This document shows, piece by piece, positions 46,100-60,036 of a stretch of 64,000 nt of DNA (position 1 is the stretch's first letter; the number at the start of each line of letters is the position of its first letter). The position numbers and the translations under genes are program-made. The notes beneath the pieces are model-generated. The model searched no databases. It had not been told where the DNA came from and worked only from the letters and a program-made list of their open reading frames with translations. Origin of the DNA: Microbacteriaceae bacterium VKM Ac-2855. Lineage in GTDB: Bacteria > Actinomycetota > Actinomycetes > Actinomycetales > Microbacteriaceae. The stretch lies in NCBI GenBank assembly GCA_013204985.1, contig JABMLG010000006.1:219330-283329 (forward strand), in the 5' to 3' direction.

Positions 46100-47104
46100 C
46101 TAGTTCGGCGCCGGCGGGGCGGTGGTGGCGCGGGCGACGAGTCTGGTCGGCAGGAGCACATGCATCGCAGAGAGACTCTCGCCCGCCATCAGGGCCGTGA
46201 GCATCGTGGCCGCCGTCTGCCCGATCCGTTGCATCGGCTGGCGCACCGTCGTCAACGGTGACGCGAGCCGCGACGCCTCCGGCACGTCGTCGAAGCCGAC
46301 GACGGAGAGATCGCGCGGCACCTCGAGGTTCAGGCTCTGCGCCACTTCGATGGTCGCCATTGCGGAGAGATCGTTCGCCGCGAACACGGCAGTCGGCCGG
46401 TCGGGCTGGCTGAGCAGCTCCCGCGCGGCACGGCGGGCGGTGTCGGCCTCGTAGAAGCCGTCGCGGACGAGTGCGGGATCGAAGCGCAGGTCCGCCTCTG
46501 CGAGTGCATCGCGGTAGCCCGCGTCGCGCAGGCGCGACGATTTGAGGTCGGGCCGACCGCCCACGAACCCGATCCGGCGGTGACCGAGGGAGATCAGGAA
46601 GGCCGTCGCTTCGTGCGCCCCACCGCGGCTGTCGGCCTCGACGGTGGGCAGGTCCGCGCGGCCCGTGTGCGGGTCCACTGCCACGATGGGCACGTCGGCC
46701 GCCACGTTGACGACCGTCGGGGTGACGATGATCGCCCCATCGATCAGTGTCCCGCTGAGCCGGCTCAGCGATCGACGCTCCCAGCCTTCGCCGTCACCCT
46801 GGTGCGATCCGCTGTACGCCAGCAGGTCGAAACGGGTGGCGCGCAGACCGATGGCGACGCCCTTGAGGATCTCGGCGCTGAACGGTTCGAAATCGGCGAC
46901 GAGCACCCCGATCACCCCCGTGCGACGAGATCGCATGCTGCTGGCGATCAGGCTCGACTCGTACCCCAGCGCGGCCACCGCATCCAACACGCGGGTCGCG
47001 GTCTCGGGTGACACGCCGTACCTCCCGTTCACCGCCTTGGACACGGTCGCGACCGAGACGCCCGCGGCTGCGGCGACATCGTGGATCGTTGCTCGGGCCA
47101 TCAT
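46100..47104 (-). CDS. LacI family transcriptional regulator
   Basis: A 334-residue repressor with the HTH TIHDVAAAAGVSVATVSKAVNGRYGVSPETATRV at residues 6-40, the hinge-helix segment and a periplasmic-binding-type sugar domain. It most likely represses the divergent sugar operon 2 and its own GH43 operon until a sugar binds. A palindrome AAACGTTT (47139-47146), the typical LacI-family half-sites around a central CG, lies 35 bp before its start. Two adjacent ATGs make the start ambiguous by one codon. Confidence 0.94.
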   Translation of the reverse strand: MMARATIHDVAAAAGVSVATVSKAVNGRYGVSPETATRVLDAVAALGYESSLIASSMRSRRTGVIGVLVADFEPFSAEILKGVAIGLRATRFDLLAYSGSHQGDGEGWERRSLSRLSGTLIDGAIIVTPTVVNVAADVPIVAVDPHTGRADLPTVEADSRGGAHEATAFLISLGHRRIGFVGGRPDLKSSRLRDAGYRDALAEADLRFDPALVRDGFYEADTARRAARELLSQPDRPTAVFAANDLSAMATIEVAQSLNLEVPRDLSVVGFDDVPEASRLASPLTTVRQPMQRIGQTAATMLTALMAGESLSAMHVLLPTRLVARATTAPPAPN

Positions 47105-47135
47105 GCATCCGTTCTACGGCGATGGAAAAGGATTT

Positions 47136-47150
47136 CGAAAACGTTTGACG
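47136..47150. promoter_or_regulatory. LacI-family operator overlapping the operon 2 promoter
   Basis: The palindromic core AAACGTTT (47139-47146) with CG centre runs into TTGACG (47145-47150), a -35 followed at 17 bp by GACACT. Binding would block the operon for the ABC importer and GH3. Confidence 0.6.
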
Positions 47151-47267
47151 AGTGTTGCACGGCTGACGACACTGAGTCCATCCGGGCATCGAATCGCTCG
47201 GTCTCCCGCACCAGCACGGCGTCCGAACATCGGATGCGCCTCAATGAAGAGAGCAGGTCGACGTCTC

Positions 47268-48581
47268 ATGACGACAACACAGCCGAGAAGAACCCCTCAC
47301 GGTCGGCGCATCATCGCCGGCTGTGCCGCCGCCGTCCTCAGCGCGATCGCGCTGGCCGGATGCGCCGGAGGAGCCGACGCCGGCAGCGACGGATCCGGAG
47401 TGACCCTCACCTTCTGGCACAACTCCACAACCGGCGATGGCAAGCAGTACTGGGTCGACACGGCGGCCGCGTTCGAAGCGTCGAATCCCGGCGTCACGAT
47501 CGAGATCCAGTCGATCCAGAACGAGGATATGGACGGCAAACTGCAGACCGCCCTGAACTCGGGCGACGCGCCCGACGTTTTTATGGCGCGCGGCGGCGGC
47601 AAGCTGGCCGACGTCGTCAAGGCGGGGCAGGCCATGGACATCACCGACGGCATCTCCGCCGAGGCGGAGTCCGCCGTCGGCAGCTCGCTCTCGGCGTTCG
47701 AGATCGACGGTAAGAACTACGGCATGCCGGTGTCGGTGCTGCCCTCCGGCATCTTCTATTCCGCCGACCTGTTCACGCAGGCCGGAATCACGACGCCGCC
47801 CACCACCGTCGACGAGCTCGAGGCCGCGGATGCGCAGCTCTCGGCCGCGGGAATCGACCCGATCGCCGTCGGTGCGAAGGATGCCTGGCCCGCCGCGCAC
47901 TGGTACTACAACTTCGCGTTGCGCGCCTGCTCGAAGGACGTGCTCGACGCGGCGGCCGAGAGCCGCAGCTTCGATGATCCGTGCTGGCTGGCGGCGGGGG
48001 AGAACCTGCAGGACTTCATCGCGACCGAGCCGTTCAACAGCGGCTTCCTCACCACAGCAGCACAGCAGGGCGCAGGTTCCTCCGCCGGTCTGCTGGCCAA
48101 CCACCAGGCCGCCATGGAGCTGATGGGTGCGTGGGATCCCGGAGTCATCGCTTCGCTGACCCCCGACGCGAAGCCACTGGCCGACCTCAAGTGGTTCCCG
48201 TTCCCCGCCGTGACCGGTGGCGATGGCGAACCGGGCGCCATGATGGGCGGCGTCGACGGCTTCTCCTGCTGGGTGAACGCGCCGAAGGAGTGCGTCGACT
48301 TCCTGAACTTCGTCGTGCAGAAGGAGAACCAGGAAGCCTACGTGACCGCGTTCCAGACCCTGCCCGCCTCGCAGGAGGCGCAGAGCGTCGTGAGCGATCC
48401 CGCGCTGCAGGATGTGCTGACCGCCTACAACAGCGCCCCGTACGTCTCCGTCTGGCTCGACACGCTGTACGGCCAGAGCGTCGGCAACGCGCTGAACGTC
48501 GCGGTGGTCGACCTTTTCGCAGGCAAGGGCGACGCGCAGAGCATCGTCGATGCCGTGAACGCCGCAGCAGCGAAGTCGTAG
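47268..48581 (+). CDS. Sugar ABC transporter substrate-binding lipoprotein, operon 2
   Basis: A ~437-residue CUT1-type solute-binding protein. The signal peptide carries basic residues (RRTPHGRR) and the lipobox LAGC ending at C32. The mature part starts with VTLTFWHNSTTGDGKQYWV, unlike the operon 1 protein, so ligands differ. An ATG at 47244 would add 8 residues and cannot be excluded. Regulation by the divergent LacI protein is likely. Confidence 0.92.
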   Translation: MTTTQPRRTPHGRRIIAGCAAAVLSAIALAGCAGGADAGSDGSGVTLTFWHNSTTGDGKQYWVDTAAAFEASNPGVTIEIQSIQNEDMDGKLQTALNSGDAPDVFMARGGGKLADVVKAGQAMDITDGISAEAESAVGSSLSAFEIDGKNYGMPVSVLPSGIFYSADLFTQAGITTPPTTVDELEAADAQLSAAGIDPIAVGAKDAWPAAHWYYNFALRACSKDVLDAAAESRSFDDPCWLAAGENLQDFIATEPFNSGFLTTAAQQGAGSSAGLLANHQAAMELMGAWDPGVIASLTPDAKPLADLKWFPFPAVTGGDGEPGAMMGGVDGFSCWVNAPKECVDFLNFVVQKENQEAYVTAFQTLPASQEAQSVVSDPALQDVLTAYNSAPYVSVWLDTLYGQSVGNALNVAVVDLFAGKGDAQSIVDAVNAAAAKS

Positions 48582-48591
48582 GCGGCACCCG

Positions 48592-49587
48592 ATGGCACTT
48601 CTGAGTGAGAGCGCGGTCGCGAACGCGTCGAGTCCGGCGGAGGTGGCGGCCCCGGTCGCCGCCCCCGCCGGACGGGGGCGCCGTTCGCGGTGGTCCGAGC
48701 GCGGCGAACTCGCGATCCTGATCGGCCCAGCACTCGTCGTCTTCGTCGCGTTCGTGATCCTGCCCGTGGGGATGGCCGCGTACTACGGCTTCTTCAGCTG
48801 GTCCGGATACGGCCCGGCGGTCGACTTCGTCGGGCTGCGCAACTACGTCACGATCCTGAGCGACCCCGCGTTCCACGAGGTGCTCGGCCACAACGCCTTC
48901 ATCGTGGTGATGTCCCTGGTCCTGCAGGGTCCCTTGGCCCTCGCCATCGCGCTGCTGCTGAACCGGCGGCTGCGATTCCAGTCGCTCATCCGGGTCCTGA
49001 TCTTCGCGCCGTACGTCATCTCCGAGGTGGTCGTGGGCCTCGGCTGGAGCCTGATGCTGCAGTCGAACGGCGCCCTCAACGGCCTCCTGGAGAAGCTCGG
49101 TCTCGGTGCGTTCGTCACCGACTGGCTCTCCGACCCCGGTGCAGCCATCTGGACTCTGCTGGCGATCATCACCTGGAAGTACGTCGGCTTCGCCGTCATC
49201 CTGTTCCTCGCCGGTCTGCAGGGCGTGCCCGACGAGATCACCGAAGCCGCTCGGATCGACGGCGCGAGCTACTGGCAGGTGCAGCGGTACATCGTCCTGC
49301 CACTGATGGGCCCGACCATCCGGATCTGGGCGTTCCTGTCGATCATCGGCTCACTCCAGCTGTTCGACCTGGTCTGGATCATCTGGGGTCAGTACGTCTC
49401 CTCGACGGCCGGCACGTCGACCATGGCCACCTACATGGTCGCCAACGGCCGCAGTGCCGGCAGCTACGGCTACGGCAGCGCCGTCGCCGTCGTCATCTTC
49501 CTGATCTCCCTCGTCGTCGCCCTGCTGTACCAACGTCTGGTGCTGCGTCGCGATACGGAGGGTGCATTGACCGGAGGTCACAAATGA
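48592..49587 (+). CDS. Sugar ABC transporter permease (MalF-like), operon 2
   Basis: A 331-residue permease with six transmembrane helices and EAA loop ITEAARIDGASYWQVQRYIVLP near residue 220. The N-terminal ~40 residues are Ala/Pro-rich and cytoplasmic. Its stop codon is part of a 47-bp tandem duplication with two small ORFs leading to the next permease gene. Confidence 0.94.
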   Translation: MALLSESAVANASSPAEVAAPVAAPAGRGRRSRWSERGELAILIGPALVVFVAFVILPVGMAAYYGFFSWSGYGPAVDFVGLRNYVTILSDPAFHEVLGHNAFIVVMSLVLQGPLALAIALLLNRRLRFQSLIRVLIFAPYVISEVVVGLGWSLMLQSNGALNGLLEKLGLGAFVTDWLSDPGAAIWTLLAIITWKYVGFAVILFLAGLQGVPDEITEAARIDGASYWQVQRYIVLPLMGPTIRIWAFLSIIGSLQLFDLVWIIWGQYVSSTAGTSTMATYMVANGRSAGSYGYGSAVAVVIFLISLVVALLYQRLVLRRDTEGALTGGHK

Positions 49588-49664
49588 TGTTCCGGAGGAA
49601 CGAAGCACGGACGACGACCGGAGGTCACGAATGATGTTCCGGAGGAACGAAGCACGGACGACGA
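49571..49664 (+). repeat. 47-bp tandem duplication between the operon 2 permease genes
   Basis: Two adjacent 47-bp copies (49571-49617 and 49618-49664) differ at one base (A at 49582, G at 49629). Each carries GGAGG, ATGATG and a TTCCGGAGGAA palindrome. The duplication includes the end of the first permease gene. Confidence 0.95.
49584..49634 (+). CDS. 16-codon coupling ORF, copy 1
   Basis: This reads MMFRRNEARTTTGGHE. Its first ATG overlaps the permease stop (ATGA) and its stop overlaps the start of copy 2. GGAGG lies 6 nt upstream. It probably serves translational coupling rather than making a functional peptide. Confidence 0.4.
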   Translation: MMFRRNEARTTTGGHE

Positions 49665-49681
49665 CCGGGGGGAAGAACTGA
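49631..49681 (+). CDS. 16-codon coupling ORF, copy 2
   Basis: This reads MMFRRNEARTTTGGKN. It starts in the stop codon of copy 1 and its TGA shares an A with the ATG of the next permease gene at 49681. GGAGG lies 6 nt upstream. Confidence 0.4.
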   Translation: MMFRRNEARTTTGGKN

Positions 49682-50544
49682 TGGCGATCGCCGTATCCGC
49701 ACGCCCTCCGCGTTCCCGTCGCGCCCCCGTGAAGAGGGTCGACGTCGCGATCTATTTCGTCGCCCTCGTGGTGATCGGCCTGATGCTGGCCCCCGTCGCG
49801 TACATCATCCTGGGCGGTTTCCGCTCGAATTCGGAGATCACGCTCGACCCCTCCGGCCTGCCGGGAACATGGAACTGGTCGAACTACGCGGACGTGCTCG
49901 GCAGCGGTGCCTTCTGGACCCAGGTCGCCAACTCCACCATCGCCGCGACCTGCACCACCCTCTTCGTCGTCGCGCTCGGACTGATGGCAGCGTTCGCTCT
50001 GGCCCGGTACTCGTTCCGCGGCCGTGGTGCCGTGTACGCGGTGTTCACGGCGGGACTGATGTTCCCGATGACCGTGGCGATCACTCCGCTGTACATCCTG
50101 GTTCGCGACCTCGGCTTGATGAACTCACTGGCCGGCGTGATCGTGCCGCAGGTGGCGTTCGCGCTGCCGATGACCATCATCGTGCTGGTGCCCTTCCTCT
50201 CCGCCATCCCGAACGAGCTGCAGGAGGCGGCGGCCATCGACGGCCTCGGCCGGCTGGGCTTCTTCTGGCGCATGGTTCTGCGCCTGTCGCTGCCCGGGGT
50301 GATCACCGTGGGCATCCTCGCGTTCATCGGCAGCTGGAACGGGTACATGCTGCCGCTGTTCATCCTGAACAACGAGGCCGCGTTCACGCTGCCGCTGGGC
50401 ACGCAGGCGTTCGCCTCGCAGTACGCCGTCGACACCGCCAAGGTGCTCGCATTCACCTCGCTCTCGATGATTCCGGCGCTGATCTTCTTCAGCCTCTTCG
50501 AGCGCCGGATCGTCGGTGGCCTCACCGGCGCCGTGAAGGGCTGA
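49681..50544 (+). CDS. Sugar ABC transporter permease (MalG-like), operon 2
   Basis: A 287-residue permease with six transmembrane helices and EAA motif LQEAAAIDGLGRLGFFWRMVLRLSLPG near residue 180. A GGGGGGAAG stretch and the overlapping micro-ORF provide its translation start. The GH3 gene follows after 4 bp. Confidence 0.94.
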   Translation: MAIAVSARPPRSRRAPVKRVDVAIYFVALVVIGLMLAPVAYIILGGFRSNSEITLDPSGLPGTWNWSNYADVLGSGAFWTQVANSTIAATCTTLFVVALGLMAAFALARYSFRGRGAVYAVFTAGLMFPMTVAITPLYILVRDLGLMNSLAGVIVPQVAFALPMTIIVLVPFLSAIPNELQEAAAIDGLGRLGFFWRMVLRLSLPGVITVGILAFIGSWNGYMLPLFILNNEAAFTLPLGTQAFASQYAVDTAKVLAFTSLSMIPALIFFSLFERRIVGGLTGAVKG

Positions 50545-50548
50545 TGTC

Positions 50549-52840
50549 ATGACCATCGATCAGCGATCGGGAACCCTCACCTCGACCCGCGTGCGCGACC
50601 TGCTCGCGATGATGACGCTGGAGGAGAAACTCGCCCAACTCGTGGGCTTCTGGGTCGATCAGGGCGACGAGGTCGTCGCGCCCATGGCCGGCGAGATGGC
50701 CTCCTCCACGCGCTACGAAGACTCCACCGGCAATGGCATCGGCCATCTCACCCGGGTGTACGGCACTCGACCGGTCGATGCGGTGGAGCGAGCGCGCTGG
50801 CTCTGGTCCGAGCAGCGACGGTTGCAGACGCAGACCCGTCTCGGTATCCCGGCCCTCGTCCACGAGGAGTGTCTGACGGGGCTCGCCGCCTGGCGTGCAG
50901 CGACGTTCCCGACTCCGCTCGCGTGGGGAGCGGCGTTCAACCCGGAGCTCGTCCAGCGGATGGGCGCCGCGATCGGCCGGTCCATGCGGCAGCTGGGCGT
51001 GCACCAGGGCCTGGCCCCGGTTCTCGACGTGGTGCGGGATCCTCGGTGGGGCCGCGTCGACGAATGCATCGCCGAGGACCCGTACGTCGTCGGCACGATC
51101 GGCACCGCTTACGTCCGCGGGCTGCAGAGCGAGGGCGTGCACGCGACCTTGAAGCATTTCGTCGGCTACTCCGCCTCGCAGGCGGGACGGAACCACGCCC
51201 CCGTTCACGTCGGTCGCCGCGAATTGGAGGATGTGCTGCTGCCGCCGTTCGAGATGGCGGTGCGGGCCGGAGGCGTCCGCAGCGTGATGAACTCCTACGC
51301 CGAGATCGACGGGGTTCCGGTCGCCGCAGCGGCCGAGTACCTCACCGACATCCTGCGTCGGAGGTGGGGATTCGACGGCGTGGTGGTCTCCGACTACTTC
51401 TCGGTCGCCTTCCTCCAGACAATGCACGCCGTCGCAGCCGATAGGGGCCAGGCGGCGCACCTCGCTCTCGAAGCCGGCATCGACGTCGAGCTGCCCACCG
51501 GGGACGCGTATCTGACGCCTCTGGCCGAACGCGTCCGCGATGGACGGGTCAGCGAGGCTCTCGTCGATCGCGCCGTCCTCCGCGTGCTCGCGCAGAAGGA
51601 GGAACTGGGTCTCCTGGACGCCCGATTCGACGAGCCGCCGGCGCGCGTCGACCTCGACGACGCCGAGCACCGCTCGATCGCTCGTCGGCTCGCCGATGAA
51701 TCCATCGTCCTGCTCAGCAACGACGGCGCACTGCCCCTGGCCCGACCGCAACGGATCGCGCTGCTGGGCCCGAACGCCGACAGCGCGGAGGCGCTGATGG
51801 GATGCTACTCGTTCGCCAACCACGTCCTGGCCCACCACCCGGGCACTCCGTTCGGCTTCGAGATCCCGACGCTCGCGGAAGCGCTCGCCGCGCGATATCC
51901 CTCCACGCGTATCCGTACCGAGGCGGGCTGCGCCGTCGAAGGATCCGATCGATCGGGATTCGCCGCGGCGATCGAGGCGGCGAGCGAGAGCGAGGTGGCG
52001 ATCGTGGTGGTCGGCGACCGCGCCGGACTGTTCGGCCGAGGAACAGTGGGCGAGGGCAACGACGTCGAGTCCCTGGAACTGCCCGGACTGCAGCGTGAAC
52101 TGGTCGAGGCCGTGATCGCCACCGGCACTCCGGTCGTGCTGGTCGTGCTGTCGGGGCGCCCGTACGTGCTCGGCTGGGCGCTGGACGGCGCCGGGGCGGC
52201 GTCGGCCGTTGTGCAGTCGTTCTTCCCGGGGGAGGAGGGAGCGCCGGCGCTCGCCGCGATCCTCGCCGGCGACGTGAATCCCTCCGGCCACCTGCCGGTG
52301 TCGCTGCCGCGCTCTGCCGGAGCGCAACCGTTCAGCTACCTGCATCCGCTTCTCGGTGGGCCGAACGACGTCACCAGCGCGGAGAGCACGCCGACCCGAC
52401 CATTCGGCTTCGGGCTCAGTTACACCCGTTTCGAGCGCTCGGAACTCCACCTGCCCTCCTCCGTGCCCACCGCCGGTACGATCACCGCGACAGTGCGGAT
52501 CCGCAACGTCGGCGACCGCGCGGGAACCGATCTCGTCCAGCTCTACGGCCACGACGTCGTGGCGAGTGTGACGCGACCGGTCGCCCAGCTGCTCGGATAC
52601 GCGCGGGTGGAGCTCGCTCCGGGGGAGGAGGCGGTCGTGCGTTTCGAGGTGCCGACCGCGCTGCTGGCGTTCTCGAACCGCGAGTACATCCGGGTGGTGG
52701 AACCCGGCGAGGTGCAACTGTGGGTCGGCTCGTCGTGCGATGACCGTGAGACGGAAGCGAGCCTTGTGCTCTCGGGCCTCGATCATCCGACAGCCGGCCT
52801 ACCGCCGGCCCTGAGCACGGCTTCGATCCATCGCGGCTGA
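50549..52840 (+). CDS. Glycoside hydrolase family 3 (beta-glucosidase/beta-xylosidase type)
   Basis: A 763-residue exo-acting glycosidase with the N-terminal GH3 barrel, the C-terminal alpha/beta sandwich and a C-terminal fibronectin III-like domain (residues ~650-740). The nucleophile is D282 in [29 protein letters not shown] (substrate-binding Lys-His) is also clear. No signal peptide, so it is cytoplasmic and probably trims imported oligosaccharides. It belongs to operon 2. Preference for xylose or glucose cannot be told from sequence alone, though the GH43 neighbour favours xylan or arabinan fragments. Confidence 0.94.
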   Translation: MTIDQRSGTLTSTRVRDLLAMMTLEEKLAQLVGFWVDQGDEVVAPMAGEMASSTRYEDSTGNGIGHLTRVYGTRPVDAVERARWLWSEQRRLQTQTRLGIPALVHEECLTGLAAWRAATFPTPLAWGAAFNPELVQRMGAAIGRSMRQLGVHQGLAPVLDVVRDPRWGRVDECIAEDPYVVGTIGTAYVRGLQSEGVHATLKHFVGYSASQAGRNHAPVHVGRRELEDVLLPPFEMAVRAGGVRSVMNSYAEIDGVPVAAAAEYLTDILRRRWGFDGVVVSDYFSVAFLQTMHAVAADRGQAAHLALEAGIDVELPTGDAYLTPLAERVRDGRVSEALVDRAVLRVLAQKEELGLLDARFDEPPARVDLDDAEHRSIARRLADESIVLLSNDGALPLARPQRIALLGPNADSAEALMGCYSFANHVLAHHPGTPFGFEIPTLAEALAARYPSTRIRTEAGCAVEGSDRSGFAAAIEAASESEVAIVVVGDRAGLFGRGTVGEGNDVESLELPGLQRELVEAVIATGTPVVLVVLSGRPYVLGWALDGAGAASAVVQSFFPGEEGAPALAAILAGDVNPSGHLPVSLPRSAGAQPFSYLHPLLGGPNDVTSAESTPTRPFGFGLSYTRFERSELHLPSSVPTAGTITATVRIRNVGDRAGTDLVQLYGHDVVASVTRPVAQLLGYARVELAPGEEAVVRFEVPTALLAFSNREYIRVVEPGEVQLWVGSSCDDRETEASLVLSGLDHPTAGLPPALSTASIHRG

Positions 52841-52863
52841 GTCCGCAGGCCCGCTCGACGGGA

Positions 52864-52920
52864 GGGTCGTCGCGGCGCCGATCGGCCGGTACGCTCCGCG
52901 GCCGGACGCCGCGACGACCC
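52864..52920 (+). terminator. Terminator after the GH3 gene
   Basis: GGGTCGTCGCGGCG (52864-52877) pairs with CGCCGCGACGACCC (52907-52920), a perfect 14-bp stem with further pairing in the loop. It also isolates argC. Confidence 0.85.
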
Positions 52921-52922
52921 CC

Positions 52923-52928
52923 TAGTCT
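52923..52928 (+). promoter_or_regulatory. Putative leaderless -10 box of argC
   Basis: TAGTCT ends 7 nt before the ATG at 52936, just after the terminator. Confidence 0.55.
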
Positions 52929-52935
52929 TAACGCC

Positions 52936-53991
52936 ATGTCTTATTCCGTTGCCGTAGCCGGCGCAAGCGGCTACGCGGGCGGCGAGGTGCTGCGTCTCCT
53001 GGCCGACCATCCCGAGTTCGAGGTCACCACCGTCACAGCGCACGCCAACGCCGGGCAGCCGCTCGTCGCCGTGCAGCCGCATCTGCGATCGCTGCGCCAC
53101 CTCACCCTCGTGGACACCTCGCCGGAGAACCTCTCCGGGCACGACATCGTCTTCCTCGCGCTGCCCCACGGCAAGTCCGGAGAGGTTACGGTCGGTCTGC
53201 CGGAGCAGACTCTGGTCGTGGACTGCGGCGCCGACCACCGGCTCACCGATCCCGCCGACTGGGCCGCGTTCTACGGCGGCGACTTCTACGGTGCCTGGCC
53301 CTACGGCATGCCCGAGCTGCTGCACGCCTCCGGTGGCGCGGTGACGAAGCAGCGCGAGAAGCTGGTGGGGGTCAACCGCATCGCGGTGCCCGGGTGCAAC
53401 GTCACCGCCATCACCCTCGGGCTCGCCCCCGGCCTGGTCGCCGGAGTGATCGCGCCCGACGACCTCGTCGCGGTACTCGCGGTCGGCCCGTCCGGTGCCG
53501 GGAAGAGCCTCAAGACGAACCTTCTCGCGAGTGAGATCCTCGGTTCCGCGAGCCCGTACGCCGTCGGCGGCATCCATCGGCACAACCCCGAGATCCGGCA
53601 GAATCTCGCCCTCGCGGGTGCCGGCCCCGTGTCGATCTCGTTCACCCCGATCCTCGTGCCGATGTCGCGCGGCATCCTCGCCACCTCCACCGCGCGTCTC
53701 GCCCCGGGCGTGGGCGCTCGCGATGTCCGCGATGCGTGGGAGTCGGCGTACGCCGACGAGCCCTTCGTGCAGTTGTTGCCGGAGGGCGAGTTCCCCAGAA
53801 CGGCGGATGTGATCGGCGCGAACACCGCGCTGATCGGCATCGCGGTCGACGAGGCCGCGCGCCGGCTCGTCGCCGTGTCGGCGATCGACAATCTCGTCAA
53901 GGGCACCGCCGGCGCCGCCATCCAGTCGGCCAACATCGCCCTCGGTCTTCCCGAGACCCTCGGCCTCAGCACGAACGGAGTAGCGCCGTGA
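52936..53991 (+). CDS. argC: N-acetyl-gamma-glutamyl-phosphate reductase
   Basis: ArgC reduces N-acetylglutamyl phosphate to the semialdehyde with NADPH. The 351-residue protein begins with the Rossmann motif [16 protein letters not shown]; the catalytic Cys is in [12 protein letters not shown] near residue 155 and the HRHNPEI motif carries the conserved His. It opens the arginine operon argC-J-B-D-F-H. The stop overlaps the argJ GTG by 4 nt. Confidence 0.96.
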   Translation: MSYSVAVAGASGYAGGEVLRLLADHPEFEVTTVTAHANAGQPLVAVQPHLRSLRHLTLVDTSPENLSGHDIVFLALPHGKSGEVTVGLPEQTLVVDCGADHRLTDPADWAAFYGGDFYGAWPYGMPELLHASGGAVTKQREKLVGVNRIAVPGCNVTAITLGLAPGLVAGVIAPDDLVAVLAVGPSGAGKSLKTNLLASEILGSASPYAVGGIHRHNPEIRQNLALAGAGPVSISFTPILVPMSRGILATSTARLAPGVGARDVRDAWESAYADEPFVQLLPEGEFPRTADVIGANTALIGIAVDEAARRLVAVSAIDNLVKGTAGAAIQSANIALGLPETLGLSTNGVAP

Positions 53992-55142
53992 GCGTCACCG
54001 CTGCAGCAGGATTCAGCGCGGCCGGCGTCGTCGCCGGACTCAAGTCGACCGGCGCGAAGGACGTCGCCCTCGTGCAGAACCTGGGCCCGCTCGCGAACGC
54101 TGCGACCGTTTTCACGAGCAATCGGTGCAAGGCGAATCCGGTGCTCTGGAGCGAGCAGGTCATCAAGGACGGCACCGTCTCGGCGATCGTGCTGAATTCG
54201 GGGGGCGCGAACTGCTACACCGGCACCGCCGGCTTCCAGGTGACCCACGCCACGGCCGAATCGGTGGCCGAGCAACTCACCGTGTCGGCGGGCGACGTCC
54301 TCGTCTGCTCGACCGGACTCATCGGCGATCAGCTCGACCTCGGCAAGGTCACGGCGGGCGTGGTGGCCGCGGCCGCCGCCCTCGACACCGAAGCCGGCGA
54401 GGACGCGGCCCGGGCGATCATGACCACCGACACCGTGCCCAAGCAGGCGGTCGTGCGCTCGGCGGCGGGATGGACCATCGGCGGGATGGCGAAGGGCGCG
54501 GGCATGCTCGCTCCGGGCCTGGCCACCATGCTCGTCGTGATCACGACGGATGCGGTCCTCTCCTCGACCGACCTCGATCAAGCCCTCCGGGCAGCCACTC
54601 GCGTCACCTTCGACCGGCTCGACTCCGACGGCTGCATGTCGACGAACGACACCGTCGCGCTGCTGGCCAGCGGCGCCAGCGGTGTCGAAGCCGATCGGGT
54701 CGAGTTCGCGGACGCTCTCACCGAACTCTGCCGCGACCTGACCCTCCAACTGCAGGCGGATGCGGAGGGCGCGGCCCACGATGTCGCGATCCGGGTGCTG
54801 AACGCCGCTTCCGAGGACGAGGCCGTCGTCGTCGCACGCGCCGTGTCGCGCAGCAATCTCTTCAAAGCGGCGATCTTCGGCAACGATCCCAACTGGGGAC
54901 GAGTACTCGCCGCCGTCGGCACGACCGACGCAGAATTCGATCCGTATGGGATCGATGTGGCGATGAACGGCGTGCAGGTGTGCCGCGCGGGCGAGCCGTT
55001 CGAGAGCCGCGATCTGGTCGATCTCACGCCCCGCGCGGTCGCCGTCGACATCGACCTGCACGCCGGGTCCGCGACAGCGACCATCTGGACCAACGATCTC
55101 ACGCACGATTACGTGCACGAGAACTCCGCGTACTCGAGTTAG
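53988..55142 (+). CDS. argJ: Bifunctional glutamate N-acetyltransferase / amino-acid acetyltransferase
   Basis: ArgJ transfers acetyl from N-acetylornithine to glutamate, recycling the acetyl group. It self-cleaves before the Thr in [13 protein letters not shown] (around residue 180) to form alpha and beta chains, with KGAGMLAPG nearby. The C-terminal Asn/Ser/Thr segment ends ENSAYSS, as in the family. The 384-residue length is normal. A GTG start overlapping argC is consistent with coupling. Confidence 0.95.
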   Translation: MSVTAAAGFSAAGVVAGLKSTGAKDVALVQNLGPLANAATVFTSNRCKANPVLWSEQVIKDGTVSAIVLNSGGANCYTGTAGFQVTHATAESVAEQLTVSAGDVLVCSTGLIGDQLDLGKVTAGVVAAAAALDTEAGEDAARAIMTTDTVPKQAVVRSAAGWTIGGMAKGAGMLAPGLATMLVVITTDAVLSSTDLDQALRAATRVTFDRLDSDGCMSTNDTVALLASGASGVEADRVEFADALTELCRDLTLQLQADAEGAAHDVAIRVLNAASEDEAVVVARAVSRSNLFKAAIFGNDPNWGRVLAAVGTTDAEFDPYGIDVAMNGVQVCRAGEPFESRDLVDLTPRAVAVDIDLHAGSATATIWTNDLTHDYVHENSAYSS

Positions 55143-55149
55143 GCAGCGC

Positions 55150-56111
55150 ATGACCGACACCCCGCAGCCGACCGAAGCCGAGAGTCTCGCCCTGCGCGAC
55201 GAGGCGGCCGCGAAGGCGGCGACCTTGATCGAATCGCTGCCGTGGCTGAAGCGCTTCCACGGCACGATCATGGTCATCAAGTTCGGTGGCAACGCGATGG
55301 TCTCCGAGGAACTGCAGCGCGCTTTCGCGGAGGACATCGTCTACCTGCGCCTGGCCGGCATCCGCCCGGTCGTCGTGCACGGCGGCGGCCCGCAGATCTC
55401 GAAGATGCTCGACCGTCTCGGCATCGCGAGCGAGTTCCGCGGCGGCTATCGCGTGACGAGCCCCGAGGCGATGGAGGTCGTGCGGATGGTCCTCACGGGC
55501 CAGATCAGCCGCGACATCGTGCGCCGGATCAACCAGCACGGCCCGCTCGCCGCCGGCATCTCCGGCGAGGACGCAGGGCTCTTCCTCGGTCGCAGGCGCG
55601 GCACGATCGTGGACGGCGAAGCGGTCGATCTCGGCCTGGTCGGCGACGTCGTCGCTGTGAATCCGGACGCCGTGCTCGCGCAGTTGGACGCCGGACGCAT
55701 CCCCGTCGTCTCCTCGATCGCCCCGGACTCCGACGATCCGACGCAGTCGCTCAACGTCAACGCGGATGCGGCAGCCGCCTCGCTCGCGGTCGCCCTCGGC
55801 GCCGAGAAACTGGTCATCCTCACGGATGTGGCCGGGCTGTACCGCGACTGGCCCGATCGCGATTCGCTCGTCTCCCACATCTCCTCCGGAGCGTTGATCT
55901 CCCTCTTGCCGAGCCTCGAGTCCGGCATGATCCCGAAGATGACCGCCTGTCTGGACGCCGTTCAGGGCGGCGTGAAGAAGGCCGCGATCATCGACGGACG
56001 CATCCCCCACTCGATCCTGCTCGAGGTGTTCACCTCCACCGGGATCGGCACCGAAGTCGTCGAAGGCGCCGACGAGTCCCCGTTCACCGACGAGAAGCAG
56101 AGCGACGAGCA

Positions 56112-56115
<4 letters not shown>
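55150..56115 (+). CDS. argB: Acetylglutamate kinase
   Basis: ArgB phosphorylates N-acetylglutamate, usually the feedback-controlled step. The 321-residue amino-acid kinase has [23 protein letters not shown], and the N-terminal helix extension (~30 residues) that in arginine-sensitive ArgB forms hexamers; arginine inhibition is therefore likely. The last residues are acidic and unconserved. The stop overlaps argD. Confidence 0.95.
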
Positions 56116-60028
<3,913 letters not shown>

Positions 60029-60036
60029 GCGACGAC

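Noticed and set aside
50522..52786. Minus-strand open frame of about 750 codons opposite the GH3 gene
   Set aside because: Same reason: shadow of a real gene with clear GH3 motifs on the plus strand.
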